64,000 nucleotides of DNA from Methylobacterium sp. J-068 (lineage in GTDB: Bacteria > Pseudomonadota > Alphaproteobacteria > Rhizobiales > Beijerinckiaceae). The stretch lies in contig NZ_JAKSXY010000125.1 in assembly GCF_022829445.1 (NCBI RefSeq), positions 62,001-126,000 on the forward strand. Direction: 5' to 3'. The notes under the pieces are model-generated. The model had not been told where the DNA came from. It saw only the letters and a list, made by a program, of their open reading frames with translations, and ran no database searches. Numbering within the stretch: the first letter of the stretch is position 1; each line of letters opens with the position of its first letter. The position numbers and the translations under genes were made by a program. This document shows positions 24,873 to 33,891 of this stretch, in pieces.

Positions 24873-26195
24873 CTATTCGCGTTCGATCCGGATGAGCTGC
24901 GGGGCTTCCGCCAGCAATCCGTCATTGGCGATGGCCTCGAGTGCCGCGCGGATGTTGCCCTCGGTGGCCGCGTAGGTGATCAGCACCAGCGGCACGGGCT
25001 GGCCGGAGCGTCCATGCGGATCCTTCGAAGCCGCACTCTCTGAGCGACGCTGCAGGATGCTCTCGATAGAGATCTCGCGCTCGGCCATCCGGGTGGCGAC
25101 ACCGGCGGCGACGCCGGGACGGTCGTGCACCGTGAGGCGGATGTAGTAGCCGCCCTCGTGCCGCTGCATCGCGACGCGCTGCGAGGGCGTCAGCGCCGCC
25201 GACGGGCGCCCGAAGGTCGGGCGGCGCGTGCCGGCGGCGATGTCGGTGATGTCGCCCACCACCGCCGAGGCCGTGGCCTCGCCGCCGGCGCCGGGCCCGA
25301 TCAGGGTGAGTTCCCCCACCGCGTCCGCGTCGATGGTCACGGCGTTGGTCACGCCCATGACCTGCGCGATCGCCGAGGATTTCGGCACCATGGTGGGGTG
25401 TACCCGCTGCTCGATGCCGCCGGCCGCGGCCTGCGCGACGCCCAGGAGCTTGATCCGGTAGCCGAGTTCCTCCGCCATGGTCAGGTCCAGGGGCTGGATC
25501 GCCGAGATGCCCTCCACGGAGACGCCGTCCGCGTCGATCTCGGTTCCGAAGGCGAGACTCGTCAGGATGGCGAGCTTGTGGGCGGTGTCGAATCCCTCGA
25601 CGTCGAAGGTCGGGTCGGCCTCCGCGTAGCCGAGGGCCTGGGCATCCTTCAGGCAGGCCTCGAAGGTCAGGCCCTCGCGCTCCATCCGGGTCAGGATGTA
25701 GTTGCAGGTGCCGTTCATGATTCCGTAGACGCGCGAGACCGCGTTGCCGGTCAGCCCCTCGCGCAGGGCCTTGATCACCGGGATGCCACCCGCGACGGAG
25801 GCCTCGTAGGCCAGGGACACGCCCTGCTCTTCGGCCCGTTTCGCCAGCGCCGCGCCGTGTTTGGCCAGGAGCGCCTTGTTGGCGGTAACGACGTGCTTGC
25901 CCGCGCTCAAAGCCGCCTCGACCGTCGCCCGGGCTGCCCCCTCGGCGCCGCCGATCAACTCGACCACGCAATCCACCTCGGTCGACCCGGCCAGCGCCAC
26001 GGGATCGTCGAACCAGGTGACGCCGGCGAGATCGAGGCCGCGGTCACGACCCTTGTCGCGCGACGAGACGGCGGTGATGCGGATCGACCGGCCGCTGGTC
26101 TCGGCGAGGGCCTGGGCCCGACGGGCGACCATGCGGACGACGGCGGCGCCGACGGTGCCGAGGCCGGCAACGCCGAGGCGAAGGCTCTGTGTCAT
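24873..26195 (-). CDS. hom: Homoserine dehydrogenase
   Basis: It reduces aspartate semialdehyde to homoserine, on the way to threonine, methionine and isoleucine. I take the ATG at 26195 (MTQSLRLGVAGLGTVG, 440 residues); the longer open frame is antisense to nothing conserved and lacks a domain. The NAD(P)-binding GLGTVGAAVV is at residues 11-20, followed by VTANKALLA and the catalytic region MNGTCNYILTRM and AEADPTFDVEGFD. A C-terminal ACT domain (GGYYIRLTVHDRPGVAAGVATR, about residue 350 on) should give threonine feedback control. It is upstream of glpX on the same strand. Confidence 0.97.
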   Translation of the reverse strand: MTQSLRLGVAGLGTVGAAVVRMVARRAQALAETSGRSIRITAVSSRDKGRDRGLDLAGVTWFDDPVALAGSTEVDCVVELIGGAEGAARATVEAALSAGKHVVTANKALLAKHGAALAKRAEEQGVSLAYEASVAGGIPVIKALREGLTGNAVSRVYGIMNGTCNYILTRMEREGLTFEACLKDAQALGYAEADPTFDVEGFDTAHKLAILTSLAFGTEIDADGVSVEGISAIQPLDLTMAEELGYRIKLLGVAQAAAGGIEQRVHPTMVPKSSAIAQVMGVTNAVTIDADAVGELTLIGPGAGGEATASAVVGDITDIAAGTRRPTFGRPSAALTPSQRVAMQRHEGGYYIRLTVHDRPGVAAGVATRMAEREISIESILQRRSESAASKDPHGRSGQPVPLVLITYAATEGNIRAALEAIANDGLLAEAPQLIRIERE

Positions 26196-26374
26196 GACTT
26201 GATCCGTAAGACTGCCGTGCCGTGACCCTGCCGCGTCCGGCGAGGAGCCCGGCGGACGTGACAGGGTCACGCGTCGATCGGCGGATGCGCGTGCCGCGTG
26301 CGACGCGGCTCGATCTTCTGCAACGAATCCCCCAGGGGCGCAACAAAACGGCCGGTCCCGGATGCCGTTCGCCA

Positions 26375-27076
26375 TTACGGAACGGCCTGACGGTAGCGGG
26401 ACGCGATGCGAATGAGCGCATAGAGCACGCCCGCGTTGAGGATGTGCCAGAGGGCGTGCGTCCCGAGCGGCCAGACCGGACAGACCGCCCGGTCCAGGGT
26501 CCGAAACGCGAGGGAGAGCGCGAAGAGGGCCGCGACCCGAAGCACCGCCCGTCCCGCCCGGGCCCGCAGGGGGCCGAGACCGCAGCCCTGTGGCCGGAGC
26601 AGGCCGGCGGCGACCCCCGCCAGCGCCAGGATCGCCGGTAGGTATCCGATCGAGCCGTTGGTGAGCGTGTCCGTCGAAGCGCCCGTCAGGGTGTCGAGGG
26701 CCGGTTCCAGGCCGAGGTTGAAGGCGGAAAATCCGAGGGTGGCGGCCAGAGCCGCCACGAGGCCGAGCCCGAAGTAGCGCCGCATCGCCAGCAGGAAGTA
26801 GCCGTAGATGAAGAGCGCGATCGGGATCACGTCGGCCAGCAGCGACCAGCGCACGGCCAGCGTGTGGAACAGGAACGAGCCGAGGCCCACGACCGCCACC
26901 AGGGCGCTGAGGGCGAGCGCCGGCAGGTCGGGCCGCGCGCCCTGCCCGACGCGCCGCGCCGCGAGGGCCGCCGCGATCAGGAATGCGCCGTTCGACAGGG
27001 CGTTGACCGGCTCGGCCCAGAATCCCGCATCGGCGCGCTCGCAATAGGCGCAGATCGGCGCCGACCAATCGGACAT
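26375..27076 (-). CDS. Ceramidase-like (CREST superfamily) integral membrane protein
   Basis: A 233-residue protein with about seven hydrophobic helices. The N-terminal CAYCERADAGFWAEPVNALSN and the membrane-embedded metal site residues (Ser-Phe-x2-His in SFLFHTLAVRW, Asp in LLADVIPI, and His pairs in HALWHILNAG) are those of the alkaline ceramidase family. Bacterial members may hydrolyse ceramide-like or other lipids, but few are tested. It is divergent from xth and is followed by 179 bases before hom on the same strand, with no obvious operon partner. Confidence 0.85.
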   Translation of the reverse strand: MSDWSAPICAYCERADAGFWAEPVNALSNGAFLIAAALAARRVGQGARPDLPALALSALVAVVGLGSFLFHTLAVRWSLLADVIPIALFIYGYFLLAMRRYFGLGLVAALAATLGFSAFNLGLEPALDTLTGASTDTLTNGSIGYLPAILALAGVAAGLLRPQGCGLGPLRARAGRAVLRVAALFALSLAFRTLDRAVCPVWPLGTHALWHILNAGVLYALIRIASRYRQAVP

Positions 27077-27236
27077 TCGGGATTTCCTCGTTCATCCATC
27101 GTGGTACCGCGCCGGAAGCCGGTCCGCCCCGCGATCACGCCTTGCCAGCCCGCCACGAAGGCCCGATGACGAGCCGACCTCGTTCCGGATCGCGACCCTC
27201 ACCGGGCGGACCCGAATCACTCGCCGGACCCTGCCC

Positions 27237-28031
27237 ATGCGGATCGCCACCTGGAACGTCAATTCGATCAAGCAGCGCGTCGGCCACCTCGTCGCCTTCC
27301 TCGACGAGGCCAAGCCCGATGTGGTCTGCCTGCAGGAGTTGAAATGCCAGGACGAGGGCTTTCCCCGCGGCGAGATCGAGGCCGCGGGCTACGCGGTCGA
27401 GACCCTGGGCCAGAAGGCCTATAACGGCGTCGCGCTCCTCGTCCGGGCGCCCCTGTCGATGAGCGAGATCCGGCGCGGCCTGCCCGGGGACGAGAGCGAC
27501 GAGCAGGCCCGCTACATCGAGGCCCTGATCTCCGGCCCGGAACGACGGCCGGTGCGGGTCGCCTCGATCTACCTGCCCAACGGCAATCCGGTCGACAGCC
27601 CGAAATATCCCTACAAGCTCGGCTTCCTCGAGCGCCTCCGGGTTCATGCCCGCGCGTTGCGCGAGGCCGAGGAGGCCGTGGTCCTGGCCGGCGACTACAA
27701 CGTGATCCCGGAGCCGGAGGACGCCGCCGACCCCGAGGCCTGGCGCGCCGACGCCCTGTTCCGGCCCGAGAGCCGGGCCGCGTTCCGGGCACTGCTGGCG
27801 GAGGGGTTCACGGATGCCCTGCGTGCCTGCGACCCGCGTCCGGGCCTCTACAGCTTCTGGGATTATCAGGCGGGCGCCTGGAACCGGAATGCCGGCATTC
27901 GCATCGACCACCTGCTGCTGTCGCCCCAGGCCGCCGACCGGCTGGTGTCGGCCGCCGTGCAGAAGCACCTGCGCGGCCTCGAGAAACCCTCCGACCACGT
28001 GCCGGTGACGGTGGAACTCACCGCCGGGTGA
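27237..28031 (+). CDS. xth: Exodeoxyribonuclease III
   Basis: An AP endonuclease and 3' repair exonuclease of base excision repair. All family motifs are in place in 264 residues: WNVNSIKQR at the start, the metal-binding Glu in CLQELKCQD, the IYLPNGNPV strand, Asp-Asn in GDYNVIP, FWDYQ, and the catalytic pair in KPSDHVPV at the end. It is divergent from the ceramidase gene and 64 bases before a GST gene on the same strand, which may be cotranscribed. Confidence 0.97.
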   Translation: MRIATWNVNSIKQRVGHLVAFLDEAKPDVVCLQELKCQDEGFPRGEIEAAGYAVETLGQKAYNGVALLVRAPLSMSEIRRGLPGDESDEQARYIEALISGPERRPVRVASIYLPNGNPVDSPKYPYKLGFLERLRVHARALREAEEAVVLAGDYNVIPEPEDAADPEAWRADALFRPESRAAFRALLAEGFTDALRACDPRPGLYSFWDYQAGAWNRNAGIRIDHLLLSPQAADRLVSAAVQKHLRGLEKPSDHVPVTVELTAG

Positions 28032-28095
28032 GCGAACGATCCGCCGTCCCGCGTGTTGGGGCAGCACCACTCACCCACGAAGGAGAGAAACGCAC

Positions 28096-28725
28096 GTGAA
28101 ACTCTACGGTACCGCCTATTCGCCCTACGTCCGCAAGGTCCTCGTCGCCCTGGCCGAGAAGGGGCAGGCGGCGGAGCACATCCCGCTGTTCTTCCACGAC
28201 AAGGACCCGGCCTTCCAGGCGGCGAGCCCGCTCGGCAAGATCCCGGCGATGGACGACGACGGCTTTCTCCTGGCCGATTCCAGCGCCATCCTGTTCTACC
28301 TCGAGGCGAAGGCGCCGAGCCCGGCCCTGATCCCGACCGAGGCAAAGGCCCGCGGCCGCGCGATCTGGTTCGACAAGTACGGCGACACGGAGATGTTCGA
28401 CATCATCATCAAGCCCTTCGCCAACCGGGTGGTGAAGCCCAAGCTGCTGGGACAGCCCGGCGACGAAGCGGCCGTCACCAAGGCGCTCACCGAGGAGCTG
28501 CCGAAGATCTACGACTATCTCGAAGGTCAGATCGACGGCGCGTTCCTGGTCGGTGACACGTTCAGCATCGCCGACATTTCGGTGGTTACCGGCTTCCACA
28601 ACCTGCACCTGGCGGGCGAGAAGGTCGATGCGGGGCGCTGGCCCAAGCTCGCGGCCTATGTCGACGCTATCCTGGCGCGTCCTTCCTTCGTCACTGCGCT
28701 GGCGGCTCGGACGAGCCCCAACTGA
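28096..28725 (+). CDS. Glutathione S-transferase family protein
   Basis: A 209-residue two-domain cytosolic GST. The N-terminal thioredoxin fold begins MKLYGTAYSPYVRKVLVALAEKG, with Ser/Tyr near the active site, then the cis-Pro segment GKIPAMDDDG and the glutathione gamma-glutamyl contact DSSAILFYLE. The C-terminal helical domain carries the N-capping motif FSIADISVVTG. The start is a GTG at 28096 with AGGAGAG 8 bases upstream. The class and substrate cannot be set by eye; the gene follows xth closely. Confidence 0.93.
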   Translation: MKLYGTAYSPYVRKVLVALAEKGQAAEHIPLFFHDKDPAFQAASPLGKIPAMDDDGFLLADSSAILFYLEAKAPSPALIPTEAKARGRAIWFDKYGDTEMFDIIIKPFANRVVKPKLLGQPGDEAAVTKALTEELPKIYDYLEGQIDGAFLVGDTFSIADISVVTGFHNLHLAGEKVDAGRWPKLAAYVDAILARPSFVTALAARTSPN

Positions 28726-28871
28726 CACGACGGCCCGAGGCGCGGGCGCGCGCCGCCTCGCGCTTCGGGCCGCATCCATACGGTGGACGCCATGGGTTTT
28801 TGATCGCACAAGGCGCGGATCTTCCTCACGCACGCGAGCCGTGTGGCGGAGAGCCTTGGAGGTCCGCAGCG

Positions 28872-30041
28872 ATGCCCGTTCATCTCTACTGCACGTGCTT
28901 GAACGAAGAGCGGATGATTCCGTTTTTCCTGACACATTATCGTCGTATCGTCGACCGGATCCATGTGTTCGACATGGGTTCGACCGATCGAAGCCTGAAC
29001 CTCCTGAAGGGTGACGAGAAGATTGTCGTGGAGCGTGTCGGGGCGCAGGGCGAGACCTATGCGGCCACCGCGACGAACCTGATGAATACCGCCTGGATGC
29101 GCTCTAGGGACTCGGCGGACTGGATCGTCACCGCAGAGATGGATGAGCACCTCCATCATCCCGATCTGCCGGGCTACCTCGCGCGGTGCCGGACCCTCGG
29201 CGTCACCTACATCACGACCCTCGGCTACAACATGGTCGCAGACCAGTTCCCCACCGGCCTTCGGCCGTTGTGGCAACAGGTCGTGCGTGGCGTGCGCGAG
29301 ACGCTCTACGACAAGCCGGCGATGTTCGATCCCCGGGCGATCACGGCGATCGACTACGATGCGGGACGGCACGCCGCGTCACCGACGGGTCAGGTCGTTC
29401 CCGAGGCGCGACCGCAGGTGAAGCTGCTGCATTACAAGCACCTCGGCCTCGATCACGTCCATGCCCGGAACCGGGTTCTCGCTGGCCCGCCGAACGCCGC
29501 GGGCGGCGACGACGCGGAGGGCGAGCGCGATCGCGCCGCGGCGGACTTCACCAATCTCAGGGCTTATGCGCGTCGCGTGCCCGGGCTTCATTCCGCGCAT
29601 GGCGAGGAGGCGGAGCCGAGCTTTGCCGAGGAGTTCGAGATCATCGCGACATCGGGTCTGTTCGACACCGAATTTTACCGCGCTGCGAATCCCGATGTGG
29701 CCGCATCGTCCTTCGTGCCCCTCGTGCATTACTGCGCGTTCGGTTGGCGCGAAGCCCGGAGCCCAAACCCCCATTTCGACTCGGCCTGGTACCTGAAGAC
29801 CTACGCCCACGAGATTCCGGTCGAGACCAATCCCTTGCTCGACTACATCCTGCGAGGCGAGAAGCGTGGACGCTTTCCGGCCGTGGACTTCGACCCGGAA
29901 CTGTATCGGCTCGAGAAGCGCCTGGCCCCGGGCGTCAGCCCGTTGCACCACTTCCTCAAGGAGGCGTCGGTCGAGGCGGCTCCCGCCAATGCGGAGCAGC
30001 GCTCCTCGCGCCTGCGCGGTTCCTGGAGCCGCCGGTCCTGA
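28872..30041 (+). CDS. Glycosyltransferase family 2-like protein with C-terminal FD-x2-FY / HY-x3-G repeats
   Basis: A 389-residue protein starting at the ATG at 28872. Residues 1-220 resemble the Glyco_tranf_2_4 group: CTCLNEERMIPFFLTHYRRIVD, DMGSTDRS and the metal-binding-like EMDEHLHHPD. A linker of low conservation follows. From about residue 262 come three copies of a 35-40-residue repeat (LFDTEFYRAANPDV...LVHYCAFGWREARSPNP; HFDSAWYLKTYAHEI...LLDYILRGEKRGRFP; DFDPELYRLEKRLA...LHHFLK). The same repeat is N-terminal in the glycosyltransferase at 43944. It is convergent with the exoR homologue, so a role in surface polysaccharide or protein glycosylation is plausible but not shown. Confidence 0.8.
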   Translation: MPVHLYCTCLNEERMIPFFLTHYRRIVDRIHVFDMGSTDRSLNLLKGDEKIVVERVGAQGETYAATATNLMNTAWMRSRDSADWIVTAEMDEHLHHPDLPGYLARCRTLGVTYITTLGYNMVADQFPTGLRPLWQQVVRGVRETLYDKPAMFDPRAITAIDYDAGRHAASPTGQVVPEARPQVKLLHYKHLGLDHVHARNRVLAGPPNAAGGDDAEGERDRAAADFTNLRAYARRVPGLHSAHGEEAEPSFAEEFEIIATSGLFDTEFYRAANPDVAASSFVPLVHYCAFGWREARSPNPHFDSAWYLKTYAHEIPVETNPLLDYILRGEKRGRFPAVDFDPELYRLEKRLAPGVSPLHHFLKEASVEAAPANAEQRSSRLRGSWSRRS

Positions 30042-30099
30042 GGCGTACGGACAGGGTCGCGTCAGGCCGCGACGGCGGCGCGCCCGGGTCGAACCCCGC

Positions 30100-31014
30100 T
30101 CAGCGTCGCCGGCGCGCCGACCCGGTGACCTGCGCGGTGGCTTGTGACGCCTGGGCCAGCGCGGCAGCGCGGTCGTCCTCGCTCGCGGACGCCCAGGCCT
30201 TGTCGTAAAGGTCGACGATCCACGCGTCCTTGCGCCCTTGGGCGGCCTCCCGGGCAAGGGACAGCCACATGAGGCCGCGCGCGCGCTGCGGCGGAACCCC
30301 CTGCCCGTTCACGAGCAATTGGCCGAGCAAGGCCTGGGCCGGAGCATGGCCCTTCTCGGCCGCGAGGTTGAACCAGCGCGCGGCCTGACGCGCGTCGGTA
30401 TCGACGCCGGTGCCATCGAGGTAGAGCCGGCCGAGATTGTACTGCGCGTTCGGGTCGCCGAAATACGACGCCGCGTAGTTGAACATGTCGTAGGCGCGCT
30501 CGGGATTCGGGCGCACGTAGGTGCCCTTGATCCCGTCGAGGAAGTAGGTCCCGAGCGCCGTGAAGGCGCTCGCCACCACACCCGAATTCTGCGCGTCCGG
30601 TCCCTCGTCGGTGGTGTCGTCGGCGATCCGTGAAAAGAACTCGAACGCCTTGAGGTCGTCGTGGGGCACGCCGTCGCCCTCGGCATACATGCGGCCGAGC
30701 TTCCACAACGCGAGGGCGTGGCCCTGGTCGGCGGCATATTCGAGGGCGCGGGCCGCCCCTTCCTTGTCGCCGGCATTGTAGTCGCGCACGCCCATGCGCA
30801 GCGCCTCGCGGGCGTTGCGGTAACTGCCGCTCGGCACGGGTGTCCGCGCGGTGGCGTCGAGCGCCAGCGCCGGCATCGCGCCGAGAAGCAGGAGCCCGGC
30901 CGCCGCGACCAGCCGGCGGCCCGAGAGGGCCGGCAGCCGGTCCCGCAGCGGCCGATCGCGGGCGGCCCCCGACGGCCGCATGGCGCGGCCGAGGGCTGTC
31001 CTAGATGTCCGCAT
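30100..31014 (-). CDS. exoR: Sel1-repeat periplasmic protein, ExoR homologue
   Basis: Up to 304 residues; starts at 31014 (overlapping ilvD by 14 bases) and 30981 are both possible. A signal peptide (LVAAAGLLLLGAMPALA-L) is followed by Sel1/TPR-like repeats such as ALALWKLGRMYAEGDGVPHDDLKAFEFF and PNAQYNLGRLYLDGTGVDTDARQAARWF. The order and wording of the repeats, with the divergent central one AFTALGTYFLDGIKGTYVRPNPERAYDMFNYA, match rhizobial ExoR. ExoR binds the periplasmic part of the ExoS kinase and restrains ExoS-ChvI control of exopolysaccharide and motility. exoS and chvI are not in the window. It lies directly after ilvD and may share its transcript. Confidence 0.85.
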   Translation of the reverse strand: MRTSRTALGRAMRPSGAARDRPLRDRLPALSGRRLVAAAGLLLLGAMPALALDATARTPVPSGSYRNAREALRMGVRDYNAGDKEGAARALEYAADQGHALALWKLGRMYAEGDGVPHDDLKAFEFFSRIADDTTDEGPDAQNSGVVASAFTALGTYFLDGIKGTYVRPNPERAYDMFNYAASYFGDPNAQYNLGRLYLDGTGVDTDARQAARWFNLAAEKGHAPAQALLGQLLVNGQGVPPQRARGLMWLSLAREAAQGRKDAWIVDLYDKAWASASEDDRAAALAQASQATAQVTGSARRRR

Positions 31015-32731
31015 AGGTGTGCGTCTCCTCGGCGCCGCCCGGATGGGTCACCGCGCCGTTCACCGCCGGACCGACGGTCTGCTGGTACTTCCAGAGGTAG
31101 CCGGAGGTCGCCGAGTTGGTGCGCGGCGTCCAGGCGGCGAGACGCTTGGCGAATTCCTCGTCCGAGACCGCCACGTCGAGCGTTCCCTTGATCGCATCGA
31201 GCGTGATCACGTCGCCGTCCTGGATCAGCCCGATCGGGCCGCCGACGGCGGCTTCCGGTCCGACATGACCGACGCAGAAGCCGCGCGTGGCGCCGGAGAA
31301 GCGCCCGTCCGTGATCAACGCGACCTTGTCGCCCATGCCCTGGCCGTAGAGGGCGGCGGTGGTGGAGAGCATCTCGCGCATCCCCGGGCCCCCCTTCGGG
31401 CCCTCGTAGCGGATGACCAGAACCTCGCCTTCCCGGTAGGTGCGCTTCTGCACGGCCTCGAAGCAGGCCTCCTCGCCGTCGAACACGCGCGCCGGTCCGG
31501 TGAAGACCTGCTTCTCCTCCGACATGCCCGCGACCTTCACGATGGCCCCTTCGGGCGCGAGGTTGCCGCGCAGGCCGACGACGCCGCCGGTGGGCGTGAG
31601 GGGGGTGTTGGCGGCCCGGACGACGTCCTGGTCCGGGTTCCAGTGCACCCGCTCCATGTTCTCCGCGATGGTGCGGCCGGTCACGGTCATGCAGTCGCCG
31701 TGCATGAAGCCGTGGTCGAGCAGGGTCTTCATGAGGAGCGGGATGCCGCCGACCTCGAACATGTCCTTGGCGACGTAGCGCCCGCCCGGCTTCAGATCGG
31801 CGATGTAGGGCGTGCGCTTGAAGATCTCGGCCACGTCGAACAGGTCGAACTTGATGCCGCATTCATGCGCGATCGCCGGCAGGTGCAGGGCCGCGTTGGT
31901 GGAGCCGCCCGAGGCCGCGACGGCGGCCGCCGCGTTCTCGAGGCTCTTGCGGGTGACGATGTCGCGCGGGCGGATGTTCTTGGCGATGAGTTCCATCACC
32001 TTCTCGCCCGCGGTCATGCAGAATCTGTCGCGGATCTCGTAAGGGGCCGGGGCGCCGGCCGAATAGGGCAGCGCGAGGCCGATGGCTTCGGAGACGGTCG
32101 CCATGGTGTTGGCGGTGAACTGCGCGCCGCAGGCACCGGCGGACGGACAGGCGACCTGCTCCAGCTCGTCGAGATCGTCGAGGGACATGTCGCCGACCGC
32201 GACCTTGCCGACAGCCTCGAACAGGTCCTGCACCGTCACGGGGCGGCCGCGGAACGAGCCGGGCAGGATCGAGCCGCCATAGATGAAGATCGACGGCACG
32301 TTGAGGCGCACCATCGCCATCATCATGCCCGGCAGGGACTTGTCGCAGCCGGCGAGCCCCACGAGCGCGTCGTAGGCATGGCCGCGCATGGTCAGCTCGA
32401 CGGAATCCGCGATCACTTCGCGCGACGGCAGCGAGGCGCGCATGCCGGCATGACCCATGGCGATGCCGTCCGTCACCGTGATGGTGCAGAACTCGCGCGG
32501 CGTGCCGTTGGCGGCCGAGACGCCCTTCTTCACCGCCTGCGCCTGGCGCATCAGCGAGATGTTGCAGGGCGCGGCCTCGTTCCAGCAGGAGGCGACGCCG
32601 ACCAGCGGCTGGTGAATCTGCTCGCGGGTCAGGCCCATGGCATAGAGATACGAGCGGTGGGGGGCACGCTCGGGCCCCTCCGTGACGTGGCGGCTCGGAA
32701 GCTTCGACTTGTCGGTTTTGCGCGCGTCCAT
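31001..32731 (-). CDS. ilvD: Dihydroxy-acid dehydratase
   Basis: It dehydrates 2,3-dihydroxy-3-methylbutanoate and its homologue in valine, leucine and isoleucine synthesis. The 576-residue length is normal. Iron-sulfur ligands are in GLAGCDKSLPGMM and ACPSAGACGAQFTANTM, with a third Cys in SCWNEAAPCN. The C-terminal domain shows DGRFSGATRGFCVGHVGPEAA with the catalytic Ser. The start is the ATG at 32731 after 350 non-coding bases, so it heads its own transcript, with the exoR homologue overlapping its 3' end. Confidence 0.97.
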   Translation of the reverse strand: MDARKTDKSKLPSRHVTEGPERAPHRSYLYAMGLTREQIHQPLVGVASCWNEAAPCNISLMRQAQAVKKGVSAANGTPREFCTITVTDGIAMGHAGMRASLPSREVIADSVELTMRGHAYDALVGLAGCDKSLPGMMMAMVRLNVPSIFIYGGSILPGSFRGRPVTVQDLFEAVGKVAVGDMSLDDLDELEQVACPSAGACGAQFTANTMATVSEAIGLALPYSAGAPAPYEIRDRFCMTAGEKVMELIAKNIRPRDIVTRKSLENAAAAVAASGGSTNAALHLPAIAHECGIKFDLFDVAEIFKRTPYIADLKPGGRYVAKDMFEVGGIPLLMKTLLDHGFMHGDCMTVTGRTIAENMERVHWNPDQDVVRAANTPLTPTGGVVGLRGNLAPEGAIVKVAGMSEEKQVFTGPARVFDGEEACFEAVQKRTYREGEVLVIRYEGPKGGPGMREMLSTTAALYGQGMGDKVALITDGRFSGATRGFCVGHVGPEAAVGGPIGLIQDGDVITLDAIKGTLDVAVSDEEFAKRLAAWTPRTNSATSGYLWKYQQTVGPAVNGAVTHPGGAEETHTYADI

Positions 32732-33081
32732 CGTCTGTCTCGCCGCCCCGGTCTGCTACGCCTCGATCGAGTTCAGGGCGACCGGGGGCGCGGGACGGTG
32801 CGTGGCTTCGAGGGCCGCGCACGATTCCCGGGAGCCGAACCTCGGAAAGCATCTGAACTCTGCGGTAAATCGTTGGGGGGACTATCGTTTACCGCGCTTC
32901 CTGAGGTGGTCCCGGTTTATGGCGGGATCGCGGCGGAGGAAGGGGGCTCCCAAGGCAAAGTCTGGATGCTTTCGCGGTGTTGCGACCCCGCCACAGCCAC
33001 GCTTTCGGGCCGGAAACACGCAGAACCATTTGGGTCGGGATCGATTTTCGTTTTTGGCGTCCGCCGGGGCGCGGGATCGGC
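32732..33081. other. 350-base non-coding region between eutC and ilvD
   Basis: It must hold the ilvD promoter on the minus strand and the end of the eutBC transcript. A 69-codon frame at 32882-33091 has no recognisable features and overlaps the eutC stop region, so I do not call it. The plus-strand stretch CTGAACTCTGCGGTAAATCG near 32850 is relatively AT-rich. No clear leader peptide or attenuator for ilvD was found. Confidence 0.5.
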
Positions 33082-33891
33082 TCAGGCGCAATCCGGCCGC
33101 CCCGCCCCGTCCGCGAGCAGGGTCGAGGACGGCGCGGATTCGAGGGCGTCGCCGCTCGCGTCCTTCAGGTTCACGCCGGAGAGGCCGAGGGCGAAGGCCT
33201 GGGTGAGAAGCCAGTTCAGCTTGAACGCCGCGAGATCATGGGAGAGCCCGGCCGGGCGCACGTTCGAGATGCAGTTGCGCTCGGCGTCCGAGCGCCCGAT
33301 GCGGGGGCCGAGGGTCAGGTAGAGGCCCAGGCTGTCCGGCGAGGACAGGCCCGGCCGTTCCCCGATCAGCACCACCACGGCACGGGCCTTGAGCGCGGCA
33401 CCGATGCCGTCCCCGAGCGCGACGCGGGCTTGCGTCGCCAGCACGATGGGCGCGAGGCGCCAGCCGGCCCGCGCGACGTGCGGCTGGAACGCCGCGAGGA
33501 AGCCGGCCGCGCCCTCGTGGACCGCGCGAGCCGAGAGACCATCGGCGACGACGAGGGCAAGGTCCACGCCTTCGCCGGCCTCGGCGCCCAAGGCGTCGCG
33601 CGCCTCGTCGGTGAGGGCGCGCCCGAGATCGGGGCGGCGCAGGTAGGTGGCGCGATCCGGGGCGGCCGAGGTCACGGTCAGGGTCTCGAAGCCGAGCGCC
33701 GCGATGTCGGACCGGACCGCTTCTGCGTCGAGCGGCGTGTGGACCGCGTCGCGAGCCTGGGCATGGGCGAGGCCGAAGCGCAGGACCTCCCGCGTCGGCA
33801 ACCCGGCCCCCGCCCGGCCCAGGCCGATCCGGGCCGGCGTGAGGCGCGCCAGACGCGCCCAGGGGTCCTCGGGGCCGCGATCCGCGCTCAT
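33082..33891 (-). CDS. eutC: Ethanolamine ammonia-lyase small subunit
   Basis: The light chain of the adenosylcobalamin-dependent enzyme that splits ethanolamine to acetaldehyde and ammonia. I chose the ATG at 33891 (MSADRGPEDPWARL, 269 residues), which overlaps the eutB stop as ATGA; the frame extends upstream but only inside eutB. Family features include RIGLGRAGAGLPTREVLRFGLAHAQARDAVH at the start, VVVLIGERPGLSSPDSLG in the cobalamin-binding part and ERNCISNVRP. No microcompartment shell genes or eutA reactivase gene are nearby, so this is the compact non-compartment form. Confidence 0.97.
   Translation of the reverse strand: MSADRGPEDPWARLARLTPARIGLGRAGAGLPTREVLRFGLAHAQARDAVHTPLDAEAVRSDIAALGFETLTVTSAAPDRATYLRRPDLGRALTDEARDALGAEAGEGVDLALVVADGLSARAVHEGAAGFLAAFQPHVARAGWRLAPIVLATQARVALGDGIGAALKARAVVVLIGERPGLSSPDSLGLYLTLGPRIGRSDAERNCISNVRPAGLSHDLAAFKLNWLLTQAFALGLSGVNLKDASGDALESAPSSTLLADGAGRPDCA

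Noticed and set aside
32882..33091. A 69-codon minus-strand frame between eutC and ilvD
   Set aside because: Basic, low-information translation with no ribosome site; overlaps the end of eutC.
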